Shown: piece by piece, positions 1-10,401 of the stretch | Layout: every line of letters begins with the position of its first letter | Numbering within the stretch: position 1 is the stretch's first letter | Assembly: GCA_900320405.1 (NCBI GenBank) | Contig: OOHM01000001.1 | Coordinates: 267,191 to 331,190 of the forward strand | Length of the DNA: 64,000 bases | Direction of reading: 5' to 3' | Origin: an uncultured Pseudomonadota bacterium | GTDB taxonomy: Bacteria; Pseudomonadota; Alphaproteobacteria; Rs-D84 | Program-made: the position numbers and the translations under genes | The notes under the pieces: generated by a model | Seen by the model: the letters and a program-made list of their open reading frames with translations, nothing else | Databases searched by the model: none | Told to the model about the DNA's origin: nothing

Positions 1-1933
<1,933 letters not shown>

Positions 1934-1957
1934 TCATAAAAACCAAAAGGATTCAAT

Positions 1958-2278
1958 ATGGCGATGATTTATTGTCGTGAATGTGGCGCGCGCCATTCTG
2001 ACCGGGCAAAGGCTTGCCCGAAATGCGGGTATGTGGAATTTGATGCGGAAAAATCCGTAGCAATCTATTTGGTATTGGTTTGGTTGCTGGGGATATTTGG
2101 CGCACATAAATTTTATGCCGGCAAAACGAACCAGGGTATTGTTATGTTGTTAATGGGAACGGTTGGATGGTTGCTGATTGTGCCGGGTTTTGCGGTGTGT
2201 ATCTGGGCGTTGGTCGATTTTATTATCGCCCTGTGCAATATAAATAAACCCGAGAAGATTTTTGTAAATAAAAAATAG
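1958..2278 (+). CDS. TM2-domain membrane protein with N-terminal zinc ribbon
   Basis: A 106-residue protein. Residues 6-23 form a zinc ribbon (CRECG then CPKCG), followed by a TM2 domain: two hydrophobic helices (about 36-50 and 62-90) with the family's 'GxFGAHKFYAGK' motif between the start of helix one and the loop. TM2 proteins are small inner-membrane proteins of poorly known role. The start follows an AAAAGG ribosome-binding site. It is monocistronic, ending at a bidirectional terminator shared with fabI. Confidence 0.85.
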   Translation: MAMIYCRECGARHSDRAKACPKCGYVEFDAEKSVAIYLVLVWLLGIFGAHKFYAGKTNQGIVMLLMGTVGWLLIVPGFAVCIWALVDFIIALCNINKPEKIFVNKK

Positions 2279-2282
2279 ACAA

Positions 2283-2312
2283 TAAAAAAACCCGCATTTG
2301 CGGGTTTCTTTT
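2283..2312. terminator. Bidirectional rho-independent terminator between the TM2 gene and fabI
   Basis: AAACCCGCATTTGCGGGTTT is a near-perfect hairpin with A-run and T-run on either side, so it can end transcription from both convergent genes. Confidence 0.85.
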
Positions 2313-3124
2313 TATTTTTCGTCCATCGCCTTTAACAGAGTATCTTTCAATTCGTTTGGCATCATACCAGTTGTGGAATAACCGCAATCAACATGGTGCA
2401 CTTCGCCGGTCACGGCAGACGACAGGTCACTGAACAAATACATCGCGGCACCCGATACATCGTCCAATGTCATATTCCGGCGCAGCGGTGTTTGTTCCGC
2501 ATTCAGGCGCAACATTGTCTTGATTCCGCCAACACCACTGGATGCCAGTGTCAAAATCGGGCCGGCACTGATTGCGTTGATGCGAATTTTATCGCGACCC
2601 AAATCGGACGCCAAATAACGCACCGACGAATCCAACGCGGACTTTGCCACACCCATAACATTGTAATTCGGCACAGACTTTTCCCCACCAAAATAGGTCA
2701 GGGTGACAATAGAACCACCATCCGTCATCAATTTGGATGCGCGACGTGTCAAATCAACCAAAGAATAAACGGAAATATCCATTGTGTTCTTGAAATTTTC
2801 ACGCGTTGTATCGACATAGCGTCCCATCAATTCGTTTTTGTCGGAAAACGCAATCGCGTGCAGCATTCCGTCCAAATGCCCCCATTCGCGTTCAATATTC
2901 GCAAACAAAGAATCCATTTGTTCATCGTTTTGCACATTGCATTCTTGGACAAATTTTGCGCCAATTGATTCCGCCAATGGGCGAACACGTTTTTCCAACG
3001 CCGGCATAGCATACGGCATTGCAATTTCCGCCCCGTTTTCGTGTGCGCGTTTTGCGATGGCCCATGCCATAGACCAATCGTTCGCAACACCAGTAATTAA
3101 AATCTTTTTACCCTTTAATAACAT
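2312..3124 (-). CDS. fabI: Enoyl-[acyl-carrier-protein] reductase (NADH) FabI
   Basis: Catalyses the last, NADH-dependent reduction of each fatty acid elongation cycle. The 270-residue protein has the FabI nucleotide-binding start (KILITGVANDWSMAWAIAK), the catalytic Tyr-x6-Lys (YNVMGVAK) and the substrate-binding 'RINAISAGP' segment. I chose the ATG at 3124, which has an AAAGGA ribosome-binding site at proper spacing; a longer frame to 3181 has none. With accDA elsewhere in the window it belongs to fatty acid synthesis. Confidence 0.96.
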   Translation of the reverse strand: MLLKGKKILITGVANDWSMAWAIAKRAHENGAEIAMPYAMPALEKRVRPLAESIGAKFVQECNVQNDEQMDSLFANIEREWGHLDGMLHAIAFSDKNELMGRYVDTTRENFKNTMDISVYSLVDLTRRASKLMTDGGSIVTLTYFGGEKSVPNYNVMGVAKSALDSSVRYLASDLGRDKIRINAISAGPILTLASSGVGGIKTMLRLNAEQTPLRRNMTLDDVSGAAMYLFSDLSSAVTGEVHHVDCGYSTTGMMPNELKDTLLKAMDEK

Positions 3125-3205
3125 AATATTTTCCTTTTGGTTATGTGGGAAAATCATAGCACCAAAAACAATGAATGGCAATAAATAAAATTTTTATAAA
3201 ATTCT

Positions 3206-4537
3206 TTAATGATATCCGTCACAGAGATATCTGTTTATGTTTATCGTTACATTACCAATTTTATGCTTGGCCCCCGGTATTCCGTGCCAATCGTACCGTT
3301 TGCCCTGTTTTTTGAATTCGTCGCATTCGTTTGTTATTCTCTTATATTCATCGGTGTTTTCGTCGCCTTCGATGAAGTCAAATTGTTTTGCTGCGTTATC
3401 ATCCGTAATGGCATATCCCGAATATTGTTTACGAAAATTATCTTTCCACTGTGCAACCATACTATCTGTCTGATTTTGTGAATTGCCACCAGTTTCAACA
3501 ACTGTATTTTTTTCTTTGTTGTCCGTGTTGGGGACGGTCTCCTTGGTGGGGACAACGACCGACACTGCATCTTTGATATCCGATGTAGCAATCGTTGTTT
3601 CTTTTGATGTGTCGCGCGGTTTTTCACTTGGTTTCGATTCAACGTTTTCCGCTTTTGCCGGATTTTCTGTTGCTAAGACCTCTGTTTTTACGGGAACATT
3701 TGTTTCATTTGTTGGTTTGGTGTTGTCGGCGTCCTTTTTCCCCAACACATTACCGGCGCCCGCGGCGATTTCTGCGGCGTTCAGGTTTGTATCAGTATCT
3801 GTTTTACCGCGTTCGTTAATCAGGTGATTTCCAACAATACCACCAACAATACCTGTGCCGGCGACAATTGCACCAGTCTTTAATTGTTTTGATGTTTCCT
3901 CTTTTTGTTCGGTCCATGCGGCTGCATCCGTGCTTTCACTGTCCGTCAACGCACGATAAAGTGATGTTTCGCCGCCACCGGTTTTGCCGGCGTTCGCATA
4001 TTGATACAATCCCGTTTGTGCACGGTCATATAATGTTTCGCTTTCAATACCGGGGCGCAATCCCAACGCGGTTTTGGTTTGTTTTAATTCATCCGCCAAA
4101 GATTTGTATTCCGTATAGTATTCCAATAATTCATTTCCACCCGGCAGAGTTGTTTCTTCGTTGCCCAATTTGATATTTTGCCCACCACCATAATCGCATT
4201 TCATTGTTTCGATATATGCGCGCATTTCTTTTTCCGCCTCTGCATCCGATCGTTGTGCTGCAATTGCGGATGCGGCCGCCATTGTTCCCAGACCTGTCGT
4301 TGCGGTACTGGCCGCCGTAAGACCTCTGTTTGCCCAAGAATTTTCTTTATCGCGTGCCGTGGTCACTTCGGCGGTTTCTGTAGAGCTGGATGATGGTGCG
4401 GGTGTTTCGGGGGCGGATTCTGCCATCGCGCCGGCGGTGCAAAGCAGGGCGGGTATCAAACATATAAACTGAAAAATGCGCAAAATTCTCCCCTTGATAT
4501 CAAGCAAAATTGTACACAATTCGCAATTTCTACGCAA
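3206..4537 (-). CDS. Secreted or envelope protein of unknown function, low-complexity
   Basis: I do not recognise the family. The frame gives 443 residues. A hydrophobic stretch (about residues 18-38, ending ALLCTAGAMA) looks like a signal peptide with cleavage after AMA; the 17 residues before it are unusually long, so translation may start later at a non-ATG codon. The mature part begins with a Ser/Thr/Pro/Glu-rich segment, has a possible second membrane or glycine-rich segment (GAIVAGTGIVGGIVGNHL) near the middle, then a long Lys/Glu/Thr/Asn-rich linker and a more ordered C-terminus with two cysteines. It resembles the other low-complexity exported proteins of this chromosome in composition only. 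Confidence 0.6.
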   Translation of the reverse strand: MRRNCELCTILLDIKGRILRIFQFICLIPALLCTAGAMAESAPETPAPSSSSTETAEVTTARDKENSWANRGLTAASTATTGLGTMAAASAIAAQRSDAEAEKEMRAYIETMKCDYGGGQNIKLGNEETTLPGGNELLEYYTEYKSLADELKQTKTALGLRPGIESETLYDRAQTGLYQYANAGKTGGGETSLYRALTDSESTDAAAWTEQKEETSKQLKTGAIVAGTGIVGGIVGNHLINERGKTDTDTNLNAAEIAAGAGNVLGKKDADNTKPTNETNVPVKTEVLATENPAKAENVESKPSEKPRDTSKETTIATSDIKDAVSVVVPTKETVPNTDNKEKNTVVETGGNSQNQTDSMVAQWKDNFRKQYSGYAITDDNAAKQFDFIEGDENTDEYKRITNECDEFKKQGKRYDWHGIPGAKHKIGNVTININRYLCDGYH

Positions 4538-4574
4538 GTTAAAAATAGAGGCATGACCCTAAAAATAAATTTTC

Positions 4575-4650
4575 CGTCATCCCGGCGCAGGCCGGGACCT
4601 CTTTAGTATCGTCGTGACAGAAAGGATCCCGACTTTCGTCGGGATGACGA
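4575..4650. repeat. Palindromic intergenic repeat with 10-bp inverted ends
   Basis: The element begins CGTCATCCCG and ends CGGGATGACG, an exact inverted repeat. Each half also folds on itself (CCCGGC/GCCGGG and ATCCCGAC/GTCGGGAT). Elements of this 'GTCATCCCG' type are common between genes of alphaproteobacteria. It lies just 3' of alaS (which runs on the minus strand) and may act as its terminator. Confidence 0.7.
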
Positions 4651-4677
4651 CATTGTTTCGCTGGTATGATGGCACTG

Positions 4678-6753
4678 TTATGCCAATGCACCAACGGACA
4701 TTGTGATGCGGCGGATACCGCTGCTGATAGATTTTTCTTTGTTTATTTTCGCGCGGATAATTTCACCGGTATGGTTGATATGTGTTCCCCCGCACAGTTC
4801 GCATGACACATCACCCGCGGTTATCACGCGCACGGTGTCGCCATACTTTTCACCAAACAAAGCCATCGCACCACGTTTTTTTGCCGCATCTATTGGCATT
4901 TCTTCGTGCAAGACCGCCATATCGGCGTCAATCCATTGATTAACCAAGTTTTCAACAGCCGTCTTTTCTTCATCTGTCATTGCGCGCCCAAACGAGAAAT
5001 CAAACCGTACAGAATCCGGCGCAACACGCGAACCGCGTTGTTCCACATCTGTGTTCAAAACTCGGCGCAATGCAGATTGCAACAAATGTGTTGCGGTGTG
5101 CGCCCGTGCGGTCGCCGCACGGTTTTGCATATTTACAACGGTGCGGACCGCGTCCCCGACGGAAATTTTACCTGCAACCGTTCCACGATGCATAACCAAT
5201 CCACCCGAACGTGCGGCCTCGGTCACATTTAATACGACCGTATCACCAATTTTTATTTCGCCCATATCGCCAACCTGGCCACCTTGGGTGCCATAGAAAT
5301 TCGTTTTATCCAATGCGACTTCAACTTCGTCCCCGGCATCGGCCGAATCTATAAACTCTCCGTTGCGCAGAATCGCCAAAACCCGTGATTCCATATTTTC
5401 GTCGGGCGCATATTTTGTCGCGTCCGCCGTTTCCGGCAAATCGGTTCGTGATTCCCAGAATATTTTTGTGCCGCGTGTGTTTGCACGACTGCGTTCTTTT
5501 TGCGCGGCCATCTCACTTTCAAACCCGGCAACATCAACATCAATGTTTTTATCGCGCAGAATCATTTGCGTTAAATCCAACGGAAATCCATATGTATCAA
5601 ATAATTTGAACGCAACGGCACCCGGTAACACATTGCCATGAATTTTTGGCAGTTCCGATTCCAATAATTTCATACCGTTGTTCAACATATCGGCAAAAGA
5701 ATTTTCTTCGTTAGTAATAATTTCCATAACATGTGCCGCGTTTGCGCGCAGTTCCGGGTACGCCGTACCCATTTGTTCAACCAATGCCGGGTAAAGTTTC
5801 GACAACAATGCGCCGTTATGTCCCAGTATTTGCCCGTGTCGCATCGCACGCCGCAAAATACGACGAATTACATAACCGCGGTCACTGTTAGACGGTATAA
5901 CCCCATCCGCGATTGCAAAGCCCACCGAACGCAAATGGTCGGTGATAACCTTGAAACTGGTGATATTATCGGGTGTTTCGGCCACGCCCGTCACATCGGA
6001 CACCGCGCGTTTCAAATTCACAAACAAATCGGTGTCATAGTTATCTATTTTTCCCTGTAACATTGCGGCCCAACGTTCCAACCCCGCGCCCGTATCAACA
6101 TTTTTCTTGGGCAGTGGTGTCAGGTTCCCATTTGCATCGCGGTCATATTGCATAAACACATCGTTCCATATTTCGACATAACGACCACCGTCTTCATCCG
6201 GCGACCCTGGCAGTCCCCCTGGAACATCTTCGCCAAAATCATAGAAAATTTCACTGCACGGGCCACACGGACCGGTGTCCCCGGCCGACCACCAATTGTC
6301 TTTGCCCAAACGAATTGCCTCTTTGCCGGCAACTTTGCGCCAAATTTCTGCGACTTCGTCATCGGATTCGTGTGCGGTGACAACCAAACGCGCCGGGTCA
6401 ATTCCAATAACATTGGTCAACAAATCCCACGACATTTCAATCGCGCCTTCTTTGAAATAATCGCCAAAAGACCAATTTCCCAACATTTCAAAGAAAGTGT
6501 GATGACGGCCGTCAAAACCAACATCTTCCAAATCATTGTGTTTGCCGCCTGCGCGAATACATTTTTGAACGTCCGCCACGCGCGGGGCAGGTGGATTTTC
6601 CAATCCCAGAAATATATTCTTCCACGGTACCATACCCGCGACAGTAAAAAGCAGTGTTGGATCATTCGGTATCAACGATGCCGACGGAACAATTTTATGT
6701 CCGTGCGATTCAAAATAATTCAAAAACAGTTTGCGTATATCATCATATGTCAT
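4678..6753 (-). CDS. alaS: Alanyl-tRNA synthetase lacking the C-Ala domain
   Basis: Charges tRNA-Ala. The 691-residue protein contains the class II aminoacylation core (residues about 1-240, with FTVAGMVPWKNIF and GRHHTFFEMLGNWSFGDYF), the tRNA-recognition region and the editing domain with its zinc-ligand set: H552 and H556 (HTATH) and C654/H658 (CGGTH). It stops about 30 residues after the editing motif, whereas bacterial AlaRS is usually 860-880 residues with a C-terminal coiled coil and C-Ala (DHHA1-like) domain. Only 140 bp separate the stop from the next gene, so the domain is not present as a frameshifted tail. Confidence 0.95.
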   Translation of the reverse strand: MTYDDIRKLFLNYFESHGHKIVPSASLIPNDPTLLFTVAGMVPWKNIFLGLENPPAPRVADVQKCIRAGGKHNDLEDVGFDGRHHTFFEMLGNWSFGDYFKEGAIEMSWDLLTNVIGIDPARLVVTAHESDDEVAEIWRKVAGKEAIRLGKDNWWSAGDTGPCGPCSEIFYDFGEDVPGGLPGSPDEDGGRYVEIWNDVFMQYDRDANGNLTPLPKKNVDTGAGLERWAAMLQGKIDNYDTDLFVNLKRAVSDVTGVAETPDNITSFKVITDHLRSVGFAIADGVIPSNSDRGYVIRRILRRAMRHGQILGHNGALLSKLYPALVEQMGTAYPELRANAAHVMEIITNEENSFADMLNNGMKLLESELPKIHGNVLPGAVAFKLFDTYGFPLDLTQMILRDKNIDVDVAGFESEMAAQKERSRANTRGTKIFWESRTDLPETADATKYAPDENMESRVLAILRNGEFIDSADAGDEVEVALDKTNFYGTQGGQVGDMGEIKIGDTVVLNVTEAARSGGLVMHRGTVAGKISVGDAVRTVVNMQNRAATARAHTATHLLQSALRRVLNTDVEQRGSRVAPDSVRFDFSFGRAMTDEEKTAVENLVNQWIDADMAVLHEEMPIDAAKKRGAMALFGEKYGDTVRVITAGDVSCELCGGTHINHTGEIIRAKINKEKSISSGIRRITMSVGALA

Positions 6754-6794
6754 AATATGCCGTCCTTGTGTACATTTTGCCGGATTATAGAACT

Positions 6795-7604
6795 TTATTG
6801 ATTTTCTGCAACCATATTTTGCGTTGCGACCAATTCCACCAATCCCGTGAATTTTTTAATTGTTTCGGATATTGTCTTGTGCGCCGGCGCATTGGCCGGT
6901 ACCGTGCGACCATATTTTGTGGTTGCGCGTCCCATCCTGATTGCGACATAGTTTGTGCGATTCATATATATGGGCGCATATGTTGGATGTCGAACCTGCA
7001 CAAATGTATTTATTCCCGCCCACAAAAGTGTCGAAATTGGTACGCGATATTTGGTGGTTGCCAACAATTTTTCTGTATCGGGTATAATGGGTTGCATAAA
7101 TTCCGCAAATTCAAACAAAATTTTTGCACGAATCATTGTTCCGGTAATATCAAAGTGTGGTCCCGTTTTCCCAATTGGTGCACCATTTGTCCACCCACGC
7201 GATATTTTGAATATGTCGGTCAAAGATTCAGAAAGTGTTGTTGCATTTTGCACAATCGCGAATATGTCCGGACCAACATTTGGCACGGTACATTCAATCA
7301 ACACATCGTCATCGTCAACGAATACAATCCAATCGCACGGAATGTTTTTGTCACGAATATAATTAACCAATGCAATCCGTGACTTTAATTCCCCACGATT
7401 TTGTCCGGCGTTTATAATATGCAATTTCCCACGTGGATACATCCTGCGCACGGCACCGCGGGTCAAACATATTGCCGGATTATCATTATGTATTACCAAT
7501 GTAAACCTTTCCCGCATTCGCCCCAGTGGCGGCAACGACACGCGCAACGCATCTAAATCGAATGTAGTAATGGCGACCACAATATGCGGTTTACGTTCAA
7601 ACAT
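6795..7604 (-). CDS. Glycosyltransferase family 2-like protein (GT-A fold)
   Basis: A 269-residue cytoplasmic protein. It starts with a short beta strand (IVVAITTF), and has a conserved 'NRGELKSRIALVNYIRD' segment and an acidic DDDD cluster at residues 97-100 inside WIVFVDDDDVL, which fits the nucleotide-sugar and metal-binding motif of GT-A glycosyltransferases. No membrane segment is visible. Substrate is unknown. It lies 41 bp upstream of alaS on the same strand and may share its transcript. Confidence 0.7.
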   Translation of the reverse strand: MFERKPHIVVAITTFDLDALRVSLPPLGRMRERFTLVIHNDNPAICLTRGAVRRMYPRGKLHIINAGQNRGELKSRIALVNYIRDKNIPCDWIVFVDDDDVLIECTVPNVGPDIFAIVQNATTLSESLTDIFKISRGWTNGAPIGKTGPHFDITGTMIRAKILFEFAEFMQPIIPDTEKLLATTKYRVPISTLLWAGINTFVQVRHPTYAPIYMNRTNYVAIRMGRATTKYGRTVPANAPAHKTISETIKKFTGLVELVATQNMVAENQ

Positions 7605-7687
7605 AATTAAATTGTAAATAAAACTTACAAGAATTGCAATTAGTTAGTTTTTTATGATATAATAAAGATACTGGGTGGGATTAAGAT

Positions 7688-8167
7688 ATGAAAAAATCGA
7701 TGCTTTCTGCGATAGTTTTATTAACCATCATCGTGTTGATGGCGTCGTTTGACTTTTCTTTGGATGGTTCGCCACCGATTCAGTTGCCTGCGGATATAAG
7801 TGGGCGCGCGCTGTTTGTGTGTCCGGCGGCAAGTTCATTTTGGGATTCGATTGCGGCGGGGTTCTCGTTTTTTGCGCGGTATGTTTTAATGGTGTTCTTT
7901 TTTGCGACGATAATATTGGCGTTTATGTGGGGATGGGCATTGTACCAAAACCTGTTAAAGGATTCGTTTAACAAAGATGCTTTTTCAAAACCGTGGGCGT
8001 TTACCAAGTTGTTATTTTGGGCGGGTGTGATATTGGTGCTTATTTTCAACACACCGAATCGATATCGTTTGGTCACGGTGACCGGCCGCGCGGGCGATTA
8101 TGTTCTGTGTGAAAACACATCTGCCGGCGCAATTGTGGTGCGCAGTGACCTTGTTCACACAAAATGA
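7688..8167 (+). CDS. Membrane protein of unknown function
   Basis: A 159-residue protein with an N-terminal hydrophobic helix (about 6-22), and two further helices (about 58-86 and 104-120). The N-terminal segment could be a signal anchor. The segment between the first two helices contains one cysteine (FVCPAASSFWDS). I do not recognise a family. The start is preceded by GGTGGGATTAAGAT, a weak ribosome-binding site. Confidence 0.65.
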   Translation: MKKSMLSAIVLLTIIVLMASFDFSLDGSPPIQLPADISGRALFVCPAASSFWDSIAAGFSFFARYVLMVFFFATIILAFMWGWALYQNLLKDSFNKDAFSKPWAFTKLLFWAGVILVLIFNTPNRYRLVTVTGRAGDYVLCENTSAGAIVVRSDLVHTK

Positions 8168-8202
8168 AAAAATAAAAAAATTTTGATTGTTATAAATAAA
8201 TC

Positions 8203-8231
8203 TTGACATAAATGGCGGAATTCTCTACGAT
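8203..8231 (+). promoter_or_regulatory. Sigma-70 type promoter of the HU gene
   Basis: TTGACA (8203-8208), 17-bp spacer, TACGAT (8226-8231). It sits about 144 bp upstream of the HU start codon, leaving a long structured leader. Confidence 0.7.
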
Positions 8232-8247
8232 TCGTTTAGGCAACACA

Positions 8248-8328
8248 GGCAATGCCCACAGAAATGTTTTGATTCGGCACATTGTTTTGTTGAATCGGGC
8301 ATAAAATATGGTTTTTGTGGGCATTGCC
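8248..8328 (+). promoter_or_regulatory. Long hairpin in the HU mRNA leader
   Basis: GGCAATGCCCACA (8248-8260) is the exact inverse complement of TGTGGGCATTGCC (8316-8328), and pairing extends inward by four more pairs with one G-U. A smaller GGTG/CACC hairpin follows at about 8332-8345, just before the AAAGGAG ribosome-binding site. It could be a translational control element of HU or a processed small RNA; I do not recognise an RNA family. Confidence 0.6.
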
Positions 8329-8374
8329 ATGTGGTGCTGGGACACCTTAAATAAATTTATGAAAGGAGAAACAT

Positions 8375-8647
8375 ATGAACAAACAACAATTGATTGAAGC
8401 AATCGCAAACGAAGTAGATGTAACAAAGGCAACCGCTGCGGCGTGCTTGGATGCATTTATCAACACTGTCACCAAAGTTCTGAAAAAGAAAGGTGATGTT
8501 CGTTTGGTCGGTTTTGGTACATTCACAACCGCAAAGCGTAAAGCCACAACTGGCCGCAACCCGCAAACGGGTGCCGCCATCAAAATTCCGGCTTCTACTC
8601 AGCCGAAATTTAAACCTGGCAAGGCTTTGAAAGATGCTTTGAATTAA
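8375..8647 (+). CDS. hup: DNA-binding protein HU
   Basis: Histone-like nucleoid protein that binds and bends DNA without strong sequence preference. The 90-residue sequence is full length for the family, with the dimerisation helices at the N-terminus (MNKQQLIEAIA), the GFGTF turn and the beta-arm (GRNPQTGAAIKIPA). A good AAAGGAG site precedes the ATG. It is monocistronic, between a strong promoter with a folded leader and a strong terminator. Confidence 0.95.
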   Translation: MNKQQLIEAIANEVDVTKATAAACLDAFINTVTKVLKKKGDVRLVGFGTFTTAKRKATTGRNPQTGAAIKIPASTQPKFKPGKALKDALN

Positions 8648-8668
8648 ACTATGGTTTGATTTATGTTG

Positions 8669-8737
8669 AACACCGCCCGGGTCGGGTCCCGCAGAATTGA
8701 AAAATTTTGTGGGTGACATCCGGGCGGTGTTTTTTTG
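8669..8737 (+). terminator. Two-part terminator after the HU gene
   Basis: AACACCGCCCGG (8669-8680) pairs with CCGGGCGGTGTT (8720-8731), followed by a run of T. Inside lies a second hairpin, CCCGCAGAATT / AATTTTGTGGG, closed with two G-U pairs and a GAAA loop. Confidence 0.8.
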
Positions 8738-8749
8738 CGTAAAAATCCG

Positions 8750-8777
8750 TTGCGTTTAAGCATTTTTTTGATATGAT
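8750..8777 (+). promoter_or_regulatory. Promoter for the structured RNA at 8784
   Basis: TTGCGT (8750-8755), 16-bp spacer, TATGAT (8772-8777). Transcription would begin near 8784, where the folded region starts. Confidence 0.55.
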
Positions 8778-8783
8778 TAAATT

Positions 8784-8951
8784 GCCGGTGGGCGTTCCAT
8801 CGGTGGGGCGCGATAACCCCGCATCAAGTTGCCTGTATGGGCAAAAAACTCCAAGCCCGGGTTGGAGGGTGTGAATATATAGAATAAGCACGCAATACTT
8901 GATGTTGTTATCGACCTCCAACCACTTGAATTTATTTCTGGTGGTTTTTTC
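8784..8951 (+). ncRNA. Rod-shaped structured RNA, possibly 6S-like RNA or a leader RNA
   Basis: About 168 nt between a promoter and a T-run terminator (ACCAC...GTGGT then TTTTTT). Nested complementary blocks give a long rod: CGATAAC (8811-8817) with GTTATCG (8907-8913), CATCAAGT (8822-8829) with ACTTGATG (8897-8904), and GTGG with CCAC near the ends. TTGGAGG (8862-8868) can pair either with CTCCAA just upstream (8849-8854) or with CCTCCAA downstream (8915-8921). Length, own promoter and rod shape recall 6S RNA; the alternative pairing and the small gene 20 nt downstream would also fit an attenuating leader. I cannot match it to a family consensus. Confidence 0.5.
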
Positions 8952-8970
8952 TTGTACCAAGGGGTTAAAA

Positions 8971-9201
8971 ATGCCACAGAAAATGACACTGGCGTATATG
9001 ATAAATAAATTTTTGCAAACGCATCCGGATTATAAACCGACATTGGCGGATATAAATGAATGTATGTATTTTATATCGCGTAATTATATGCCACTGTTTT
9101 GGTCAACTGATGGCGAAATACCGCGTTTGCGTCGTGCCATTGATGCACGTGACCAAGAAATATCCAAATTAAAACGCGCAATTGCCGACAAAAAATCGTA
9201 A
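8971..9201 (+). CDS. Small protein of unknown function, helical
   Basis: A 76-residue protein that starts at an ATG preceded by AAGGGG at good spacing; the longer open frame upstream overlaps the structured RNA and is not used. The sequence is mostly helical and ends in a charged segment (RRAIDARDQEISKLKRAI) that may form a short coiled coil. No signal peptide or membrane helix. I do not recognise a family. Its expression may depend on readthrough of the terminator at the end of the RNA before it. Confidence 0.55.
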   Translation: MPQKMTLAYMINKFLQTHPDYKPTLADINECMYFISRNYMPLFWSTDGEIPRLRRAIDARDQEISKLKRAIADKKS

Positions 9202-9239
9202 TAAAAAAGGGCGCGATAAAATCACGCCCATACCAATCA

Positions 9240-10301
9240 TTAAAACAAATACTTAACTGTTGCACCACCAAACCATCCGGTGCGTCCGCCGTCGTGACGA
9301 CCGGCGTTAATACCAAAATTCAAATTATCTATATTTTTTTCAACCCGGATTCCATATTCGAAATAATCGTCGGTTTTAAGTTTCGAAATTTTGGAATATT
9401 CAACATATGTTTCACCACCATTTACAAAATTCATAACATACGCCCCGCGTGCCCCAATCGACCAACCATCATCAATGTTTGCAACCAAATCAACCGCCGG
9501 CGTCAATTCAAACACACCAAAGTTTTTATTGTTGATATTTTCACCATTTTTTAATTCATAATTTGGCGAATAAATCCACATATATCCACCACGAACATTT
9601 GGACGCAAAACGACATATTCAGCAATTGCAATATTGTATGCCGCATCTGCATTTATTGACACCCACACATTATTAAAATCGTCCGTGGTTGGCAAATCGC
9701 GAACATTGTTTATCATCAAACCAAAGTTTCCAACCACATTGATATCAAAATTATCAATGGATTGGTGTGCGAATATGCCAACAAATCCGCCATCTTGCCC
9801 AATGCGAACCGCGTCATTTTTGATGCGCCCGCCAACATAACCGCCAAAGAATTTCAAATCTAATGGTCGATCATACAGGGTTTCATAATTATTACCAAAT
9901 TCAATCATACCCAAATCCATTGCGGTATCCATATGTGGATATGATTTGAATTTTACATCTTCATCTATGTGTTGCCAATCCGCGCCAATATACGCATTTG
10001 ACGCATCGCCACCGTTGCGTCCAACCAAAGGTAAAATGCCCGTATCGTCGCCGTATTCACCATAGTAAATCATTTCACCATATTCATCTGGATTGCGCGG
10101 TTCTTTGCGTTCGTCACGCACGACATTCTTCGCACCGGTTTGCGCCGCCGGCAACACAATTGCGCGATTCACGATTGTGTGTTGTATCGCCATAATGTTA
10201 TGCGCGGCGATACTGTTTGTGCTATATCCCAAATCGACCGCGACCGCATTGCCCGCGACCAGTGTCGCAATTAAACCAAATGTAAAATATCCGGGTTTCA
10301 T
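9240..10301 (-). CDS. Outer-membrane beta-barrel protein
   Basis: A 353-residue protein with a clear signal peptide (about residues 1-21, cleaved after GNAVA). The mature part is rich in alternating aromatic/polar strands in its second half (for example FGVFELTPAVDLVANI, WSIGARGAYVMNFV, LNFGINAGR) and ends in KYLF, a C-terminal phenylalanine as recognised by the BAM machinery. The barrel probably occupies residues about 140-353, with an N-terminal extension. It looks like an autotransporter-barrel-like surface protein. RBS AGGAGG-like (minus strand) precedes the start. Confidence 0.75.
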   Translation of the reverse strand: MKPGYFTFGLIATLVAGNAVAVDLGYSTNSIAAHNIMAIQHTIVNRAIVLPAAQTGAKNVVRDERKEPRNPDEYGEMIYYGEYGDDTGILPLVGRNGGDASNAYIGADWQHIDEDVKFKSYPHMDTAMDLGMIEFGNNYETLYDRPLDLKFFGGYVGGRIKNDAVRIGQDGGFVGIFAHQSIDNFDINVVGNFGLMINNVRDLPTTDDFNNVWVSINADAAYNIAIAEYVVLRPNVRGGYMWIYSPNYELKNGENINNKNFGVFELTPAVDLVANIDDGWSIGARGAYVMNFVNGGETYVEYSKISKLKTDDYFEYGIRVEKNIDNLNFGINAGRHDGGRTGWFGGATVKYLF

Positions 10302-10401
10302 AGGTTTTTTCCTCCTGTTGATTTCTATATCGATGTCATCTTAGCACATAAAAATGTGGTTTGAAAAGTTTTTATTGTGAAAATTTTATTTTTTATCTAA
10401 A

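Noticed and set aside
8669-8737. SRP RNA in the hairpin after HU
   Set aside because: GTCGGGTCCCGCAG looks a little like the SRP loop, but the conserved GGAAG-AGC part is missing and the element ends like a terminator.
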